From Orbaceae bacterium lpD01 (GTDB lineage Bacteria > Pseudomonadota > Gammaproteobacteria > Enterobacterales > Orbaceae), in contig CP133959.1 in assembly GCA_036251705.1 (NCBI GenBank), positions 1,116,001 to 1,180,000 on the forward strand: 64,000 bases of DNA, given 5' to 3'. The notes under the pieces were generated by a model. It saw nothing but the letters and a program-made list of their open reading frames with translations. It was not told the origin of the DNA and did no database searches. Within the stretch, counting starts at the first letter, position 1. Each line of letters begins with the position of its first letter. Made by a program: the position numbers and the translations under genes. Positions 49,984 through 60,372 of the stretch are shown here, in pieces.

Positions 49984-51807
49984 TTAGTGATGGCATTTAG
50001 GATGCAATTTACCGTGGGTACAGCCACATTTAAACACCGGATCCATCACAGCTTGTTCATGAAAGTCAATCACACCAAGATCGGTCATCGCAAAATCAGG
50101 AATAGCGGTAATTTGTAAACAGCACATATAAAAGAGTGGATCGGGTAAATCACAACCAAGCTGGCGAGCTAAGGTGAATAATTTCGCCTCTTCTTTGGCC
50201 ATAGTGTGCGGATCAAGGTCTGATACAATGCCGCATATCGGTAAGGATAAGAAGCCTAAGACTTGGCCATCTTTGACAATCACCTGACCGCCACCATGTT
50301 CTGCCAGATGATTGATGGCAATAGCCATATCTTCTGAGTTAGTCCCAATACAGACCACGTTATTATCGTCTGGCGCACAAGAGCTGGCCATGGCGCCGGC
50401 TTTTAATTTCCAGCCAGAACAAAAACCGACGGCTGGTTTGGTGTCGGTTTTACCAAAACGTTCAATGACTGTGGCATAAAGAACATCGTTATCACTATCA
50501 GGCAGAACGATCCCATCTTTGACGACAAGCTCGACTTGACGGCCACGACGCACAAACGGAATATCGAAGTCAACATCCATGGATAGGGCATGAACTTTAT
50601 CTGCATTTACCTCAGTGCGTACTTTAAGATCCTCGGCGTTAACTGGTTTAAGTTTCATACTTTGGAGTAGCGTATCACTGCGTTTAGGCGGGATAAATTC
50701 ATATGTTAAGGTATTATCTTGCATCACTAGCTGACCCTTGGCGATAACGGTATCGATTTCAAATTTCACTAAATCTTCAACCAACAGGATATCGGCAAAA
50801 CGGCCCGGTGAGATAGAACCAACTAGATGATCGATACGGTAGGCTTCGGCTGAGTTAATTGAGCCCATTTGAATCGCCGTCATCGGATCGACACCGTGGG
50901 CAATGGCCATACGAATCAGTTTATCCATATGTCCGTTAGCGACAATATCAGAGGCAATCACGTCATCAGTACAGAAGCTGACGCGGCGTGAAACGCGTGG
51001 ATTTAAATGAGTAATCACTTTCACATTTTCAGTTAAAAAGTGAGAAATAGAGGATTCACGAATAATGACGTTCATCCCTTTGCGGATTTTCTCCATCATC
51101 TCTTGATGGTCGTAGCTTTCATGATCTAAACGGACACCAGCACATAAAATTGAGTTCAGTTTATGACCGCGTGTCATTGGCGCACAGCCAAAGATCGGTA
51201 ATCGGTTAATTCGCGCATATTCAATCGCCCGCATCACATCACTATGCTGATTTTCAATAAACTCACTCACAGTTTCCCATACGCCAAATACTTCAGGCCA
51301 TTTTTGCACTTCAGCGTGGGTTTTAGCGGTGACATTAAAGCCCACATTGCTTTGTGGTAAGGTGTAAGGGGTGAGGAAAGGTAGTCCCCAAAACACTTTT
51401 AGTGGCGTACCATCGATCTCAGCTAAAATCTCTTTAATGCCATCGAGTCCAGCGGTCACAATATATTGATCTAAACCAGAAATGATACTAGTGGTGCCGT
51501 GCGGAAGGACGGCTTTGGCAAAACTGGTCATGGATAATTTACTACATTCAATATGTAAATGACCATCGATTAAGCCAGGAACAATATATTTACCTTGAGC
51601 ATCTATCGTTTGCGTGTTATCCCCGATATAGCCTGACACATCACCGGTGGCGACAATACGTGATTTATAGATAGCAACATCCGCCTCATAGATCTCTGCA
51701 GAGTTCACATTTACCAGTTTACCGTTGGTAATAATGAGATCAGCCGGGAGTTTAGCGGCACCCGCATCGATCATTTCACAGATATCTTCTTTATACATAC
51801 TAGTCAT
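49984..51807 (-). CDS. Adenine deaminase-like amidohydrolase with altered active site
   Basis: A 607-residue paralogue of the next gene. It keeps the overall Ade layout, with DGHLHIEC (H83/H85), a Glu in GVWETV (E178), LDHES (228-230 region) and CTDD (279-282). It lacks two motifs that define canonical adenine deaminase: DPHEIANV is replaced by GLDQYIVTAG (about 111-120), and DGHSPG is replaced by GCAPMTRG (about 207-214). The C-terminus ends with a Cys/His-rich tail (C594, C596, H598, H602, C605, H606, H607) that could bind a metal. It sits between the purine permease and ade, with AGGA 8 bases before the ATG. The substrate may be a different purine or related heterocycle. Databases probably label it adenine deaminase; I consider that uncertain. 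Confidence 0.8.
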   Translation of the reverse strand: MTSMYKEDICEMIDAGAAKLPADLIITNGKLVNVNSAEIYEADVAIYKSRIVATGDVSGYIGDNTQTIDAQGKYIVPGLIDGHLHIECSKLSMTSFAKAVLPHGTTSIISGLDQYIVTAGLDGIKEILAEIDGTPLKVFWGLPFLTPYTLPQSNVGFNVTAKTHAEVQKWPEVFGVWETVSEFIENQHSDVMRAIEYARINRLPIFGCAPMTRGHKLNSILCAGVRLDHESYDHQEMMEKIRKGMNVIIRESSISHFLTENVKVITHLNPRVSRRVSFCTDDVIASDIVANGHMDKLIRMAIAHGVDPMTAIQMGSINSAEAYRIDHLVGSISPGRFADILLVEDLVKFEIDTVIAKGQLVMQDNTLTYEFIPPKRSDTLLQSMKLKPVNAEDLKVRTEVNADKVHALSMDVDFDIPFVRRGRQVELVVKDGIVLPDSDNDVLYATVIERFGKTDTKPAVGFCSGWKLKAGAMASSCAPDDNNVVCIGTNSEDMAIAINHLAEHGGGQVIVKDGQVLGFLSLPICGIVSDLDPHTMAKEEAKLFTLARQLGCDLPDPLFYMCCLQITAIPDFAMTDLGVIDFHEQAVMDPVFKCGCTHGKLHPKCHH

Positions 51808-51838
51808 TAATGTATTCCTATTTTTCAGTCAACAGATA

Positions 51839-53161
51839 TTAGAGAAAAATATAACGAGCTAAGAATAAGATCGCCATAACAACAGAACAAATGGTTAAAT
51901 CTTTAAATTTACCTGCGCAGACTTTCATCAAGACATAGGTAATAAAACCGGTTGCAATGCCTTCGGTAATGGTGAAGGTAAAAGGCATCATAATGGTTGC
52001 AACGAACGCGGGTACCGCTTCGGTTAAGTCATCCCATTTGACGCGCGCTAAATCGGAGGCCATTAACACACCGATATAAATCAATGCTCCCGTTGTGGCA
52101 TAGAGCGGCACCATTTTTTCTAATGGAGATAAAAAGATCGCGCAGAAGAATAAGATACCGACGCCACAGGCCATCAAGCCAGTTCGGCCGCCGACCGCCA
52201 CGCCGGTGGCACTTTCAACATAAGCGGTCACTGCTGAAGTCCCCATGGCGGCACCTAACGCTGAGCAGCTGCTATCAATATAAAGTGATCGTTGTTGATT
52301 AGGATAGCAGCCATTTTTATCCGCTAGGCCAGCTTTATCGGTAACTGCAATAAAGGTACCGGATGATTCAAACAGGTTGATTAACATCACGGAGATAATG
52401 ATACCCACCAGCGAGATTTCAAAAATATGTTTAAAGTCTAACTGCCATACCACCGTTGAGATATCTGGCGGTAAACTGACTAAACCGTGATAAGTCACAT
52501 TGGGATCAATGATTAAACTAATGATGGTAATGATAATAAAAGAGAGTAAAATAGAGGCATTCCAGCCACGCTGGGCCAGTACGGCAACAATCAGGAAACT
52601 TAAGCTACCTAAGACAAAAGGAATCGAGGTTGGATCCCCCAGTCTGACCATGGTATCGGGATCGGCGACGATAATATCGGCATTATGTAATCCTATCAAC
52701 GTGATTAATAAGCCACAGCCACTACTGACGCCAATCCGGATGGAGAAGGGGATATTGGAGATCATCCAGTAACGTAATCGAAACAGCGATAATAAGAATA
52801 GACCCGCCGCGCCCATAAAAATCAGCGTCATGCCGGTTTGCCAGGTGAGTCCCATTGAGCCGACTAAGACATAAGCAAAGTAGGCATTAATGCCCATACC
52901 TGGTGCTAAGGCAATCGGTAACTTAGCGATAATCCCCATCAGAAAACAAGCGATACCGGTAATTAGCGCGGTAGTGACAAAAACCGCCTGCGAATCCATG
53001 CCGGCATCGCCGAGAATTTTAGGATTCACAAAAATGATATAAACCATGGTAATAAAGGTGGTAAAACTGGCGATAAGTTCAGTGCGTAACGTGGTTTTAT
53101 TTTCTTGAAATTGAAAATAGCGATCCAAAAACGATCGTTTCGTCGTCGAATTAGTAGGCAT
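51839..53161 (-). CDS. NCS2-family purine permease (AdeP/GhxP-like)
   Basis: Inner-membrane proton symporter for purine bases. From ATG 53161 (GGAGC upstream) it has 440 residues, like AdeP (445); the in-frame extension to 53239 lacks support. About 12-14 membrane segments. AzgA-branch motifs include TMVYIIFVNPKILGDAGMD, then LPIALAPGMGINAYFAY (about 85-101), LFESSGTFIAVTDKAGL (about 268-284) and GTSAVTAYVESATGVAVGGRTGL (spanning about 310-332). Adenine is the likely cargo because two deaminase-type genes follow; guanine/hypoxanthine carriers look similar. It is the first gene of the operon. Confidence 0.88.
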   Translation of the reverse strand: MPTNSTTKRSFLDRYFQFQENKTTLRTELIASFTTFITMVYIIFVNPKILGDAGMDSQAVFVTTALITGIACFLMGIIAKLPIALAPGMGINAYFAYVLVGSMGLTWQTGMTLIFMGAAGLFLLSLFRLRYWMISNIPFSIRIGVSSGCGLLITLIGLHNADIIVADPDTMVRLGDPTSIPFVLGSLSFLIVAVLAQRGWNASILLSFIIITIISLIIDPNVTYHGLVSLPPDISTVVWQLDFKHIFEISLVGIIISVMLINLFESSGTFIAVTDKAGLADKNGCYPNQQRSLYIDSSCSALGAAMGTSAVTAYVESATGVAVGGRTGLMACGVGILFFCAIFLSPLEKMVPLYATTGALIYIGVLMASDLARVKWDDLTEAVPAFVATIMMPFTFTITEGIATGFITYVLMKVCAGKFKDLTICSVVMAILFLARYIFL

Positions 53162-53542
53162 GGAATAGCTCCAAAAATGGATATAATAGAAGAGAGAATA
53201 GGACTGTATTGAATGTATTATGATGCATAACCAAAACAATATCTAACAACCGTATCTTTGGCGCGGGATACGCTAATAATAGCCACGACTGTTTTTGAGG
53301 CCGGCATTATAGCATGATGATTTCAAACAACCAGATGATTTTATAAAATATAACTATTTTTATGAAAAAAAATCATTCTATAATTTGTGTTTATTAGATT
53401 TGTACTATTTTTGTTTAATCAGAACAAAAAAACACAAAACAGGTTTGGGATACTGCAAGTCTCCTTGCTATAGGCTTGATCAATATCCTCTGTAACTATC
53501 TGATTATCTGTAGTTATTTGATAATAATGAATCAATCGATGT
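53162..53542. promoter_or_regulatory. Upstream region and leader of the purine operon
   Basis: On the minus strand an extended -10 (TGCTATAAT; hexamer at 53306-53311) with a GC-rich discriminator marks a probable promoter; its -35 is weak. The leader of about 140 bases contains a short stem (CGTATC/GATACG). It does not fit the purine riboswitch consensus, and no PurR-type box was seen. The rest is AT-rich. Confidence 0.45.
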
Positions 53543-54559
53543 TTATTCGATTTGCGCTGTCATCCAGTCTGATAATTCGGTCAGTTCCACAATATAATCT
53601 GGATATTGTCTTATTAAAGAGTGGAAGAGGGCTGTCAGAGCGGTGGCATTATACTGACAATCGATTAAGCGCTTGGCCAGATCTTCAAGTGGCGCGGGTT
53701 GTAAGCTATCGGTAAATATCTGGCACTGGGTGATGTTACCCTGTTCGATATCAAAATGGACTTCGATGCCACCCCAGATAAATCGGGTTTCGATAAGATG
53801 GCTAAAGGCGGGCGCGTGGCCAAAATTCCACTGCCAGCTGCTTTGGTGTTTAAAAATTTGACTAAATTCAGCAATATCCGGCGGATTCTGTTCCGAGATA
53901 AATTCAGGTTCAACCCGTTCGCCATAGTAGTCAAAGAAGGCGTCGATAATCGCTTGACTGATTAACCCATGATCAAGGTCTGGCCGATAAATGACGAGAT
54001 TGGTTACCCGACTTTTTACCGACGTAATTCCTTTGGCCTGAAGCTTTTTCGGATCGGGGTTGAGATAGTCAGCTAAGCGATTTAAATCGGCATTGAGTAG
54101 TAGGGTACCATGATGAAATCCCCGGTCGAGCGTCTCTTTATAAGCTGAGCCAGAGATTTTTTTCTCACCTTCTGGGGTATGTAAGATTAAATCATTACGA
54201 CCTGAAGCACTCACGGTTAAACCGAAACTATGCAGCGCATTAAGAATAATCTGAGTTGAAATCGTTTTATTATAATCGGGTTTACCTGCCATAAAGGTGA
54301 AACAGGTATTACCTAAATCATGAAAAACGGCGCCACCACCACTACTGCGTCGGGCTAATTTGATATTATCTTCCGCCATTTTTCGGGTGTTACACTCTTT
54401 CCAGGGGTTTTGTGCCCGGCCGATAACAACAGTATGATCATTGCGCCATAAAAACAGGACATGTTGTGAGGTTGGCAGATGGCGAAAAATCGCCTCTTCA
54501 ACCGCTAGATTGAAGTAGGGATCATAAGAGGTTGAAAATAGCACGCGCAGTTTAGACAT
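53543..54559 (-). CDS. lplA: LplA, lipoate-protein ligase A
   Basis: Attaches free lipoate (through lipoyl-AMP) to E2 and GcvH domains. The 338-residue length equals E. coli LplA. Motifs: [10 protein letters not shown] near the N-terminus, the lipoate-binding [15 protein letters not shown] (about 70-84), and the catalytic lysine in [10 protein letters not shown] (about 132-141). The C-terminal accessory domain (about 250-338) is complete. It abuts rmuC (3 bases apart) on the minus strand, so the order epmA-rmuC-lplA probably forms one transcript. Confidence 0.96.
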   Translation of the reverse strand: MSKLRVLFSTSYDPYFNLAVEEAIFRHLPTSQHVLFLWRNDHTVVIGRAQNPWKECNTRKMAEDNIKLARRSSGGGAVFHDLGNTCFTFMAGKPDYNKTISTQIILNALHSFGLTVSASGRNDLILHTPEGEKKISGSAYKETLDRGFHHGTLLLNADLNRLADYLNPDPKKLQAKGITSVKSRVTNLVIYRPDLDHGLISQAIIDAFFDYYGERVEPEFISEQNPPDIAEFSQIFKHQSSWQWNFGHAPAFSHLIETRFIWGGIEVHFDIEQGNITQCQIFTDSLQPAPLEDLAKRLIDCQYNATALTALFHSLIRQYPDYIVELTELSDWMTAQIE

Positions 54560-54562
54560 CAG

Positions 54563-56119
54563 TCAATTCCTTTCATCGTTTGTACTTTCATTTGAGTGCG
54601 GGTTTAAGCGCTGTTCAGACAACTGCTCAGGTAACTGTTCAGCTAACAACATACCACTATCGGGTTGTGCTTGAAATTCATCACACGCTGTTTGGCTTAT
54701 TTTCGGTGAAATTGGTTTTTTGATCTCAATACCTAATTCTCGAAACTGCTCAATCTGACCAATGACATTACCCCGACCTTTGGTTAATTTTGTCATGGAG
54801 TCCTCGTAAGCTTTATGAGCGCGAGATAAGTTAAGACCCAAGCTTTCCATATCCTCCACAAAACCACGCATTTTGTCGTAGAGTTTTGAGGCTCGCTCGG
54901 CGATCATCTGGGCGTGTCTGTTCTGGTACTCATAACGCCATAAATTATTGATCGTGCGCAGCGCAACTAGCAGGGTGGTTGGGCTGACTAGCATAATATT
55001 ACATTTTAATGCTTCATTAATTAAGGTCGGATCGCGATCAATCGCCGTCAGGAAAGCGGGTTCAACGGGGATAAACATCAGTATATAGTCGAGTGATTTT
55101 ATTCCCGACAGCTTATGATAATCCTTGTGACTCAGCTGTTTGATATGTTGACGAATCGCTATCAGATGTTCAGCCAGTGCTTGTTCTTTCTCTATCTCAT
55201 TATCGCTATTAAAATAACGCTCATAGGCAATCAGGGTCACTTTTGAGTCAATAATGACATCATTACTTTGCGGTAAACGAATAATAACATCGGGTTGTAA
55301 ACGTTTGCCGGCTTCATTATTGAGATTAACTTGCGTTTCATATTCATAGCCTTCCCGTAGTCCAGATGACTCTAAAATACGGTTCAGAATGACTTCACCC
55401 CAATTACCTTGGGTTTTGTTATTACCTTTTAAAGCATTGGTCAAATTAACCGCTTCTTTGGCCATTTGCAGATTGAGTTGTTGCAGATTTTTGATCTCAT
55501 GGGTCAGGGTATGACGCTCTTTGGCCTCTTCGCCAAAGCTATCTTGAACCTGTTTTTTAAAGCCGGCTAGTTGCTCTTTGAGCGGCGTTAATAAGTGATC
55601 TAAACTTTGTCTGTTTTGCTGCTCAAACCGCTTGCCACTGTGTTCAAAAATACGGTTGGCCAGATTTTCAAACTGTTCGGTCAGACGCAGTTCACTTTGG
55701 GCTAACAGTTGCAATTTTTCTTCGGCCGATAGTTTCGTCTCTTGTAATCGTGTTTTGAGCTCACTTAGCTCGGCATACTGCTTCGTATAGTGGGCTCTAA
55801 GCTGATTGAGTTCAGCTTCTAAAGCCTGATTTTGATTTTGATAAACCGCTAACAAATTGAGTTTTTCCGTTAAGGCCGCATTTTGCGCGCTCAGCTCTGT
55901 CAGCTGTAACTGTGCTTGATTTAACGAGGATGATATGGTTTGATGATTGGATTGCCATTGGCGTTTCTCTTGCTCAAGCTGCTCCAATTGTAAATTGAAG
56001 AGCAGCTGCTGATTGCTCGCACTGAGTCTTGTTTTGATGATAACAATACTGAGCATCAGCAGGATCATGATGATGACCACGCCGATAATCGAGAGTGTAG
56101 TAAGTCCGATTGTCAGCAT
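54563..56119 (-). CDS. rmuC: RmuC family protein
   Basis: Membrane-anchored protein implicated in limiting recombination at inverted repeats, with a predicted nuclease-like domain. It has 518 residues (E. coli 475). One N-terminal transmembrane helix (about 5-28) is followed by a long coiled coil rich in E, Q, L and K (about 35-190). The RmuC core (about 195-450) includes KGNNKTQGNWGEVILNRILESSGL, here split as KGNNKTQGNWGEV and ILNRILESSGL, and QPDVIIRLPQSNDVIIDSKV (about 278-297). The C-terminal tail is low-complexity. It lies between epmA and lplA with 3-base gaps on both sides. Confidence 0.93.
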   Translation of the reverse strand: MLTIGLTTLSIIGVVIIMILLMLSIVIIKTRLSASNQQLLFNLQLEQLEQEKRQWQSNHQTISSSLNQAQLQLTELSAQNAALTEKLNLLAVYQNQNQALEAELNQLRAHYTKQYAELSELKTRLQETKLSAEEKLQLLAQSELRLTEQFENLANRIFEHSGKRFEQQNRQSLDHLLTPLKEQLAGFKKQVQDSFGEEAKERHTLTHEIKNLQQLNLQMAKEAVNLTNALKGNNKTQGNWGEVILNRILESSGLREGYEYETQVNLNNEAGKRLQPDVIIRLPQSNDVIIDSKVTLIAYERYFNSDNEIEKEQALAEHLIAIRQHIKQLSHKDYHKLSGIKSLDYILMFIPVEPAFLTAIDRDPTLINEALKCNIMLVSPTTLLVALRTINNLWRYEYQNRHAQMIAERASKLYDKMRGFVEDMESLGLNLSRAHKAYEDSMTKLTKGRGNVIGQIEQFRELGIEIKKPISPKISQTACDEFQAQPDSGMLLAEQLPEQLSEQRLNPHSNESTNDERN

Positions 56120-56122
56120 GGC

Positions 56123-57106
56123 TTAAGCTCTGTCTATTGTAAAAGAGATGACATCGCCTAATTTTTCAGCATGGAGTGCCAGCATAATTAAACGATCTAA
56201 ACCTAGCGCGACGCCAGAACAGTCAGGTAAACCGGCTTCAATAGCGTTTAAAAAAAGCTCATCAACTGATTGGGCAGGTAGACCACGCGCGACTCTCTGT
56301 TGATTGTCTGCCTCGAAACGAGCACGCTGTTCACCGGCATGGGTTAACTCTTTAAAGCCATTGGCCAGTTCTACACCTTTATAATAGAATTCGAAACGTT
56401 TCGCAACGCGATGATCTTCGCTGCAGATCTCAGCTAAAGCTGCTTGCGAGGCTGGGAAATAGTAAACGGCTGTCGGTTTCTCTAGACCAATATGGGGTTC
56501 GACCCCGAAGGTGAATAAAAACTGGAGTAAGGTGTCATTATCAACATTATTGGTCTCAAATCCCAGATTGAGGGCGGTGACGGCTTTACATAACGCTTCA
56601 TTATCGGCCGTTAATGGATCAAGATTTAAATAGCGCTGAAAGGCGTTTTGATAACTGATCTTCTCCGCAGGCTCAGTATCTAAAATAATCTGTAACAGGT
56701 CATCAACTTCATTGATCATCTGAATCATATCAAATTGTATGCGATACCATTCAAGCATCGTAAATTCGGGATTGTGATAACGCCCAGCTTCTTCATTACG
56801 AAAACATTTGGTTAACTGAAAAATAGGGCCACTACCTGCGGCAATTAAGCGCTTCATGTGGTATTCAGGACTGGTGATCAGGGACAATGTTTGTGCGTGT
56901 TGGTGAGCCGTATCACCGGGCACATAATACTCAGTATGAAAGGACGATAAATGGACATCCGTTACCGCGGCCTGGCTCATTACCGGTGTTTCGACTTCAA
57001 GAACGCCGCGATCGGTAAAAAATTGTCGCACTTGTTTAATGATTTTTGCGCGTTTTAATAAATTTGCGACAGGTGCGCTTGGTTGCCAGTTTGCTGTATT
57101 ACTCAT
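56123..57106 (-). CDS. epmA: EpmA, EF-P beta-lysylation ligase
   Basis: LysRS-like enzyme (GenX/PoxA) that attaches (R)-beta-lysine to elongation factor P. From ATG 57106 it has 327 residues (E. coli 325) and starts [20 protein letters not shown], colinear with E. coli; a longer in-frame TTG start at 57136 is not supported. Class II synthetase motifs: [13 protein letters not shown] (motif 1, about 34-46), [20 protein letters not shown] (motif 2, about 104-123) and [12 protein letters not shown] (motif 3). It lacks an anticodon-binding domain, which is the mark of EpmA. The efp and epmB genes are not in the window. Confidence 0.95.
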   Translation of the reverse strand: MSNTANWQPSAPVANLLKRAKIIKQVRQFFTDRGVLEVETPVMSQAAVTDVHLSSFHTEYYVPGDTAHQHAQTLSLITSPEYHMKRLIAAGSGPIFQLTKCFRNEEAGRYHNPEFTMLEWYRIQFDMIQMINEVDDLLQIILDTEPAEKISYQNAFQRYLNLDPLTADNEALCKAVTALNLGFETNNVDNDTLLQFLFTFGVEPHIGLEKPTAVYYFPASQAALAEICSEDHRVAKRFEFYYKGVELANGFKELTHAGEQRARFEADNQQRVARGLPAQSVDELFLNAIEAGLPDCSGVALGLDRLIMLALHAEKLGDVISFTIDRA

Positions 57107-57346
57107 GGATGAATTAAAACCTTTGTTGTCTTTCAAAAAATATTTTTAATCAAACCGGTAAGTTTAACGCGAATCGACCTGAATCGGAAGCGCTAAAGTG
57201 TCTATGTTAATTTGTTTTCTTAAAAATCAGTAAGTTATTTTAGTTTATTGTGAAATCTATCGCACTATTTTCGTTTAAGTGGTGAGCGAATAGTGATAGA
57301 GATTATGCTCAATACACTTTATTCATAATAATTATGGGGAATGTGA

Positions 57347-57856
57347 TTGCGGCTATCCGTTGCGATAATCAAAAATAGTCTCGGTTTTACTTTTATTGAG
57401 CTATTAATTGCATTATTGATTTTAGGCCTATTATCTTCAGTCGGGCTCGATCAATGGTCGATACTTAAGCAACGAAACGCGCTGGCGTCGGCCACCTTAT
57501 CACTCTTCGCTTTTATACAACAAGCACAGTCGGAGGCGAACTGGCAAAACCGAAATGTCACTATTTTTTTATTTGAGCAAGATAACGCTTGGTGTCTGAG
57601 TGTCGATTATCAGGAAACCCGACCAGATTCCTGTTTCAAGGGGAACCGCTATTTTTTTTCGCCAGCGTCTACGGTTCGTTTGAGCCATTTTAATGACACG
57701 GCGATGTTAACTTTTTATGGCAAACGCGCCAATGCTCAGCCTGGAACGCTGATTTTAGAGAATTCGCAAGGTCGCACCCATATCATTATCTCAGGCAGGG
57801 GGCGTCTACGTTATTGTAGTGAAACGAGGGGAATAAGTGGTATACCAATATGTTAA
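57347..57856 (+). CDS. ppdA: PpdA-like pseudopilin (GspH/FimT family)
   Basis: Prepilin-like protein of 169 residues. A type III signal is clear: SLGFTFIELLIALLILGLL (about 11-29), with Gly-Phe cleavage and Glu+5, as recognised by prepilin peptidase. The GspH/FimT-type body has a cysteine-bearing C-terminus (LRYCSETRG...C). TTG is the start, with GGGGA 6 bases upstream. It is the first of four overlapping genes matching the E. coli order ppdA-ppdB-ygdB-ppdC, which form the minor pseudopilins that prime type IV-like pili. Confidence 0.85.
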   Translation: MRLSVAIIKNSLGFTFIELLIALLILGLLSSVGLDQWSILKQRNALASATLSLFAFIQQAQSEANWQNRNVTIFLFEQDNAWCLSVDYQETRPDSCFKGNRYFFSPASTVRLSHFNDTAMLTFYGKRANAQPGTLILENSQGRTHIIISGRGRLRYCSETRGISGIPIC

Positions 57857-58416
57857 ATTCGCGTGGTTTTAGTCTGTTTGAAATGTTATTAATCCTGATG
57901 TTATCCAGTCTTTTGATGATGACATTGATACTGTTTTTTCCGTTACTCTATCGACACTTATTACAACATTATCAACAGCAACGATTACGCCAAGCGGTCG
58001 ATTGGGGTATGTTGCCGATGATCAAAGATATTAAGCGGGCGGGCTTTATGGCTAAATTGTCCCTTTCAAGCGGGCAAATGCAGTCGGCGATAGTGATTGA
58101 GCCCGCACGACCTTGTCTGATCATACGCTATGACCTATCCGGTATTGCTCAATCGTCTGATGTGGCTTCTAATGTGAGCAGCAACGCTAGCTTTGCTTAT
58201 CGTTATCATCAACATAACATTGAATATGCTTCGGATGTCTCGCATTGTAGCGGTAATGGATGGATTAAATTATTTGATGAACGAGAAATTAAGGTGACTT
58301 CATTTACGCTGCTTGACAAGCCAACTTATTTACAACTCAGGCTATCGGCTTGTCTGATATTTCAGCCCACTTTATGTTATCAATATGCACAGTGGATTCG
58401 TTATGAAAACCGTTAA
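57850..58416 (+). CDS. ppdB: PpdB-like pseudopilin (PilW type)
   Basis: 188-residue prepilin-like protein starting MLNSRGFSLFEMLLILMLSS, a type III signal with cleavage after Gly6 and Glu at +5. The rest is a PilW/PpdB-like body with cysteines (RPCLIIR, DVSHCSGNGW, ACLIFQPTLC). Its ATG lies inside the last codons of ppdA (7-base overlap), so translation is coupled. Confidence 0.82.
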   Translation: MLNSRGFSLFEMLLILMLSSLLMMTLILFFPLLYRHLLQHYQQQRLRQAVDWGMLPMIKDIKRAGFMAKLSLSSGQMQSAIVIEPARPCLIIRYDLSGIAQSSDVASNVSSNASFAYRYHQHNIEYASDVSHCSGNGWIKLFDEREIKVTSFTLLDKPTYLQLRLSACLIFQPTLCYQYAQWIRYENR

Positions 58417-58831
58417 TTTATCCTCGCAATCGGGCATGGTACTTATCGCTATGGTCATGATATTGTGGATGCTCAGTCTGCTACTGCTTACCGCGATGAT
58501 GCAGGTGCAGTCATACTGGCAAAAAGCCGACTTTTATGAAAAACGTTATTATCAGCACTATAATCAAGCCTATTCTGGATTAAATTGGGCTTTGTCACAA
58601 GCGTGGCCAGTACCCAGCCGAATTTGGTACTGCCAACGGATGAGTAGCTTATCACTGACCGCGTGTTTCAAAACGTCATCACAAGCCGATTTTGTTTTAG
58701 TTAAAGGCGTGAGTAAAACACTGCCACTATACTATTTAGCCCAGTATCTTCCTAATGGCCAGTTAGCGATTACCCAAGGTCATTGGTTGGATTTTTGTCC
58801 GGAGAAAAAACAGCGTGATTGTGACGAATAA
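58403..58831 (+). CDS. ygdB: YgdB-like minor pilin component (PilX type)
   Basis: 142 residues from ATG 58403; an upstream in-frame ATG at 58385 would add six residues. The N-terminus SSQSGMVLIAMVMILWMLSL is a PilX/YgdB-like prepilin segment without the classical Glu+5, a feature of the YgdB group. Small body with WYCQRMSS and FCPEKKQRDCDE cysteines. It overlaps ppdB by 14 bases and ppdC by 17 bases. Confidence 0.75.
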   Translation: MKTVNLSSQSGMVLIAMVMILWMLSLLLLTAMMQVQSYWQKADFYEKRYYQHYNQAYSGLNWALSQAWPVPSRIWYCQRMSSLSLTACFKTSSQADFVLVKGVSKTLPLYYLAQYLPNGQLAITQGHWLDFCPEKKQRDCDE

Positions 58832-59189
58832 CTCATTATCTGCGCAAGCAGGCATCAGTACCGTTGAATTTTTAGTGGCGATAATGTTGTTCTCGATTAT
58901 CGTGATCGCGCTCGTGCAGTTTCAAGAGAACTTGCAGCGGCTTTGGTTACAGCAAAATAGTCTACTGGACGCTGAACGTTTAGCTTTCAAACAGCTGGAG
59001 ATTTATCCTGATCAACTACCTTATGATGCCACACGCTGGCACTATCAACATCAAATCACCGCCTATAGTGCAGATTGTGATTTGATTCAGGTTACATTTA
59101 TCCATATTCAAGGGTATCAAAGCCGCCAGCAACGCTTGATCTGTCATCAATCAAATAGGGTGATTGACGATGAAAATCATTCCAACTGA
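58815..59189 (+). CDS. ppdC: PpdC-like pseudopilin
   Basis: 124-residue prepilin-like protein. The signal QAGISTVEFLVAIMLFSIIV (about 11-30) has Gly before the hydrophobic segment and Glu near +5. GTG start at 58815 with GGAG 10 bases upstream, overlapping ygdB. In E. coli recC follows ppdC; here the ribosomal operon follows instead, and no recC is in the window. Confidence 0.78.
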   Translation: MIVTNNSLSAQAGISTVEFLVAIMLFSIIVIALVQFQENLQRLWLQQNSLLDAERLAFKQLEIYPDQLPYDATRWHYQHQITAYSADCDLIQVTFIHIQGYQSRQQRLICHQSNRVIDDENHSN

Positions 59190-59361
59190 TCACCTCACGC
59201 TTTTTTTAAGGCCTGTAGGTATCTGCCAGACACTGATTGGCGCACTATCGTGATGCTGATAATAAATAATTAGATGATCTACTGGCATCTTTGGCTTGCT
59301 TAGGATATAATGCCCCGTCAATTTCAACCGTCTATCTTTCATGTTCCTTGCTTTCAATGGG

Positions 59362-59399
59362 CTACGGTTGACCCAGACAGAAGGCTGACTAATCCGTAG
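59362..59399 (+). promoter_or_regulatory. rpsF leader hairpin, putative S6:S18 autoregulatory site
   Basis: CTACGG (59362-59367) pairs with CCGTAG (59394-59399) just before the GGGAG ribosome site of rpsF. A conserved CCG-containing hairpin in the rpsF leader is known to bind the S6:S18 complex and repress translation. A TATAAT -10 with GC-rich discriminator lies upstream near 59309. Confidence 0.6.
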
Positions 59400-59408
59400 G
59401 GAGCTATA

Positions 59409-59813
59409 ATGCGTCATTACGAAATTGTTTTTATGGTTCATCCAGACCAGAGCGAGCAAGTATCTGGTATGATTGAACGTTACACCGGTGCATTAACTAA
59501 TGCTGGTGGTACTATCCATCGTTTAGAAGATTGGGGTCGTCGCCAATTGGCTTATCCGATCGAAAAACTGCACAAAGCACATTATGTTCTTATGAACGTA
59601 GAAGCGACTCAAGAATCTGTTGACGAGTTAGAAGATAACTTCCGTTTCAACGATGCAGTAATTCGTAGTTTAATTATGCGTACAAAAGGCGCTGTTACTG
59701 AAGCATCTCCAATGTTAAAAGCAAAAGATGAGCGTAAACCTCATGATAATTTTGCTGATGGTGTCAATGATGACGCTGACGAAGAGGCAAGTTCTGAGGA
59801 ATCAGAAGATTAA
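59409..59813 (+). CDS. rpsF: 30S ribosomal protein S6
   Basis: 134-residue ribosomal protein. The N-terminus [18 protein letters not shown], the [20 protein letters not shown] block and the acidic tail ([10 protein letters not shown]) are typical of gammaproteobacterial S6, whose C-terminus can be extended with glutamates by RimK. GGGAG lies 7 bases upstream. First gene of rpsF-priB-rpsR-rplI. Confidence 0.98.
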   Translation: MRHYEIVFMVHPDQSEQVSGMIERYTGALTNAGGTIHRLEDWGRRQLAYPIEKLHKAHYVLMNVEATQESVDELEDNFRFNDAVIRSLIMRTKGAVTEASPMLKAKDERKPHDNFADGVNDDADEEASSEESED

Positions 59814-59818
59814 TTCAA

Positions 59819-60350
<532 letters not shown>

Positions 60351-60372
60351 TTAGCAACAAGAGGAATATATA

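Noticed and set aside
53162-53311. Purine riboswitch in the leader of the permease operon
   Set aside because: The conserved loop sequences of the guanine/adenine aptamer are not present; only a short simple stem is seen.
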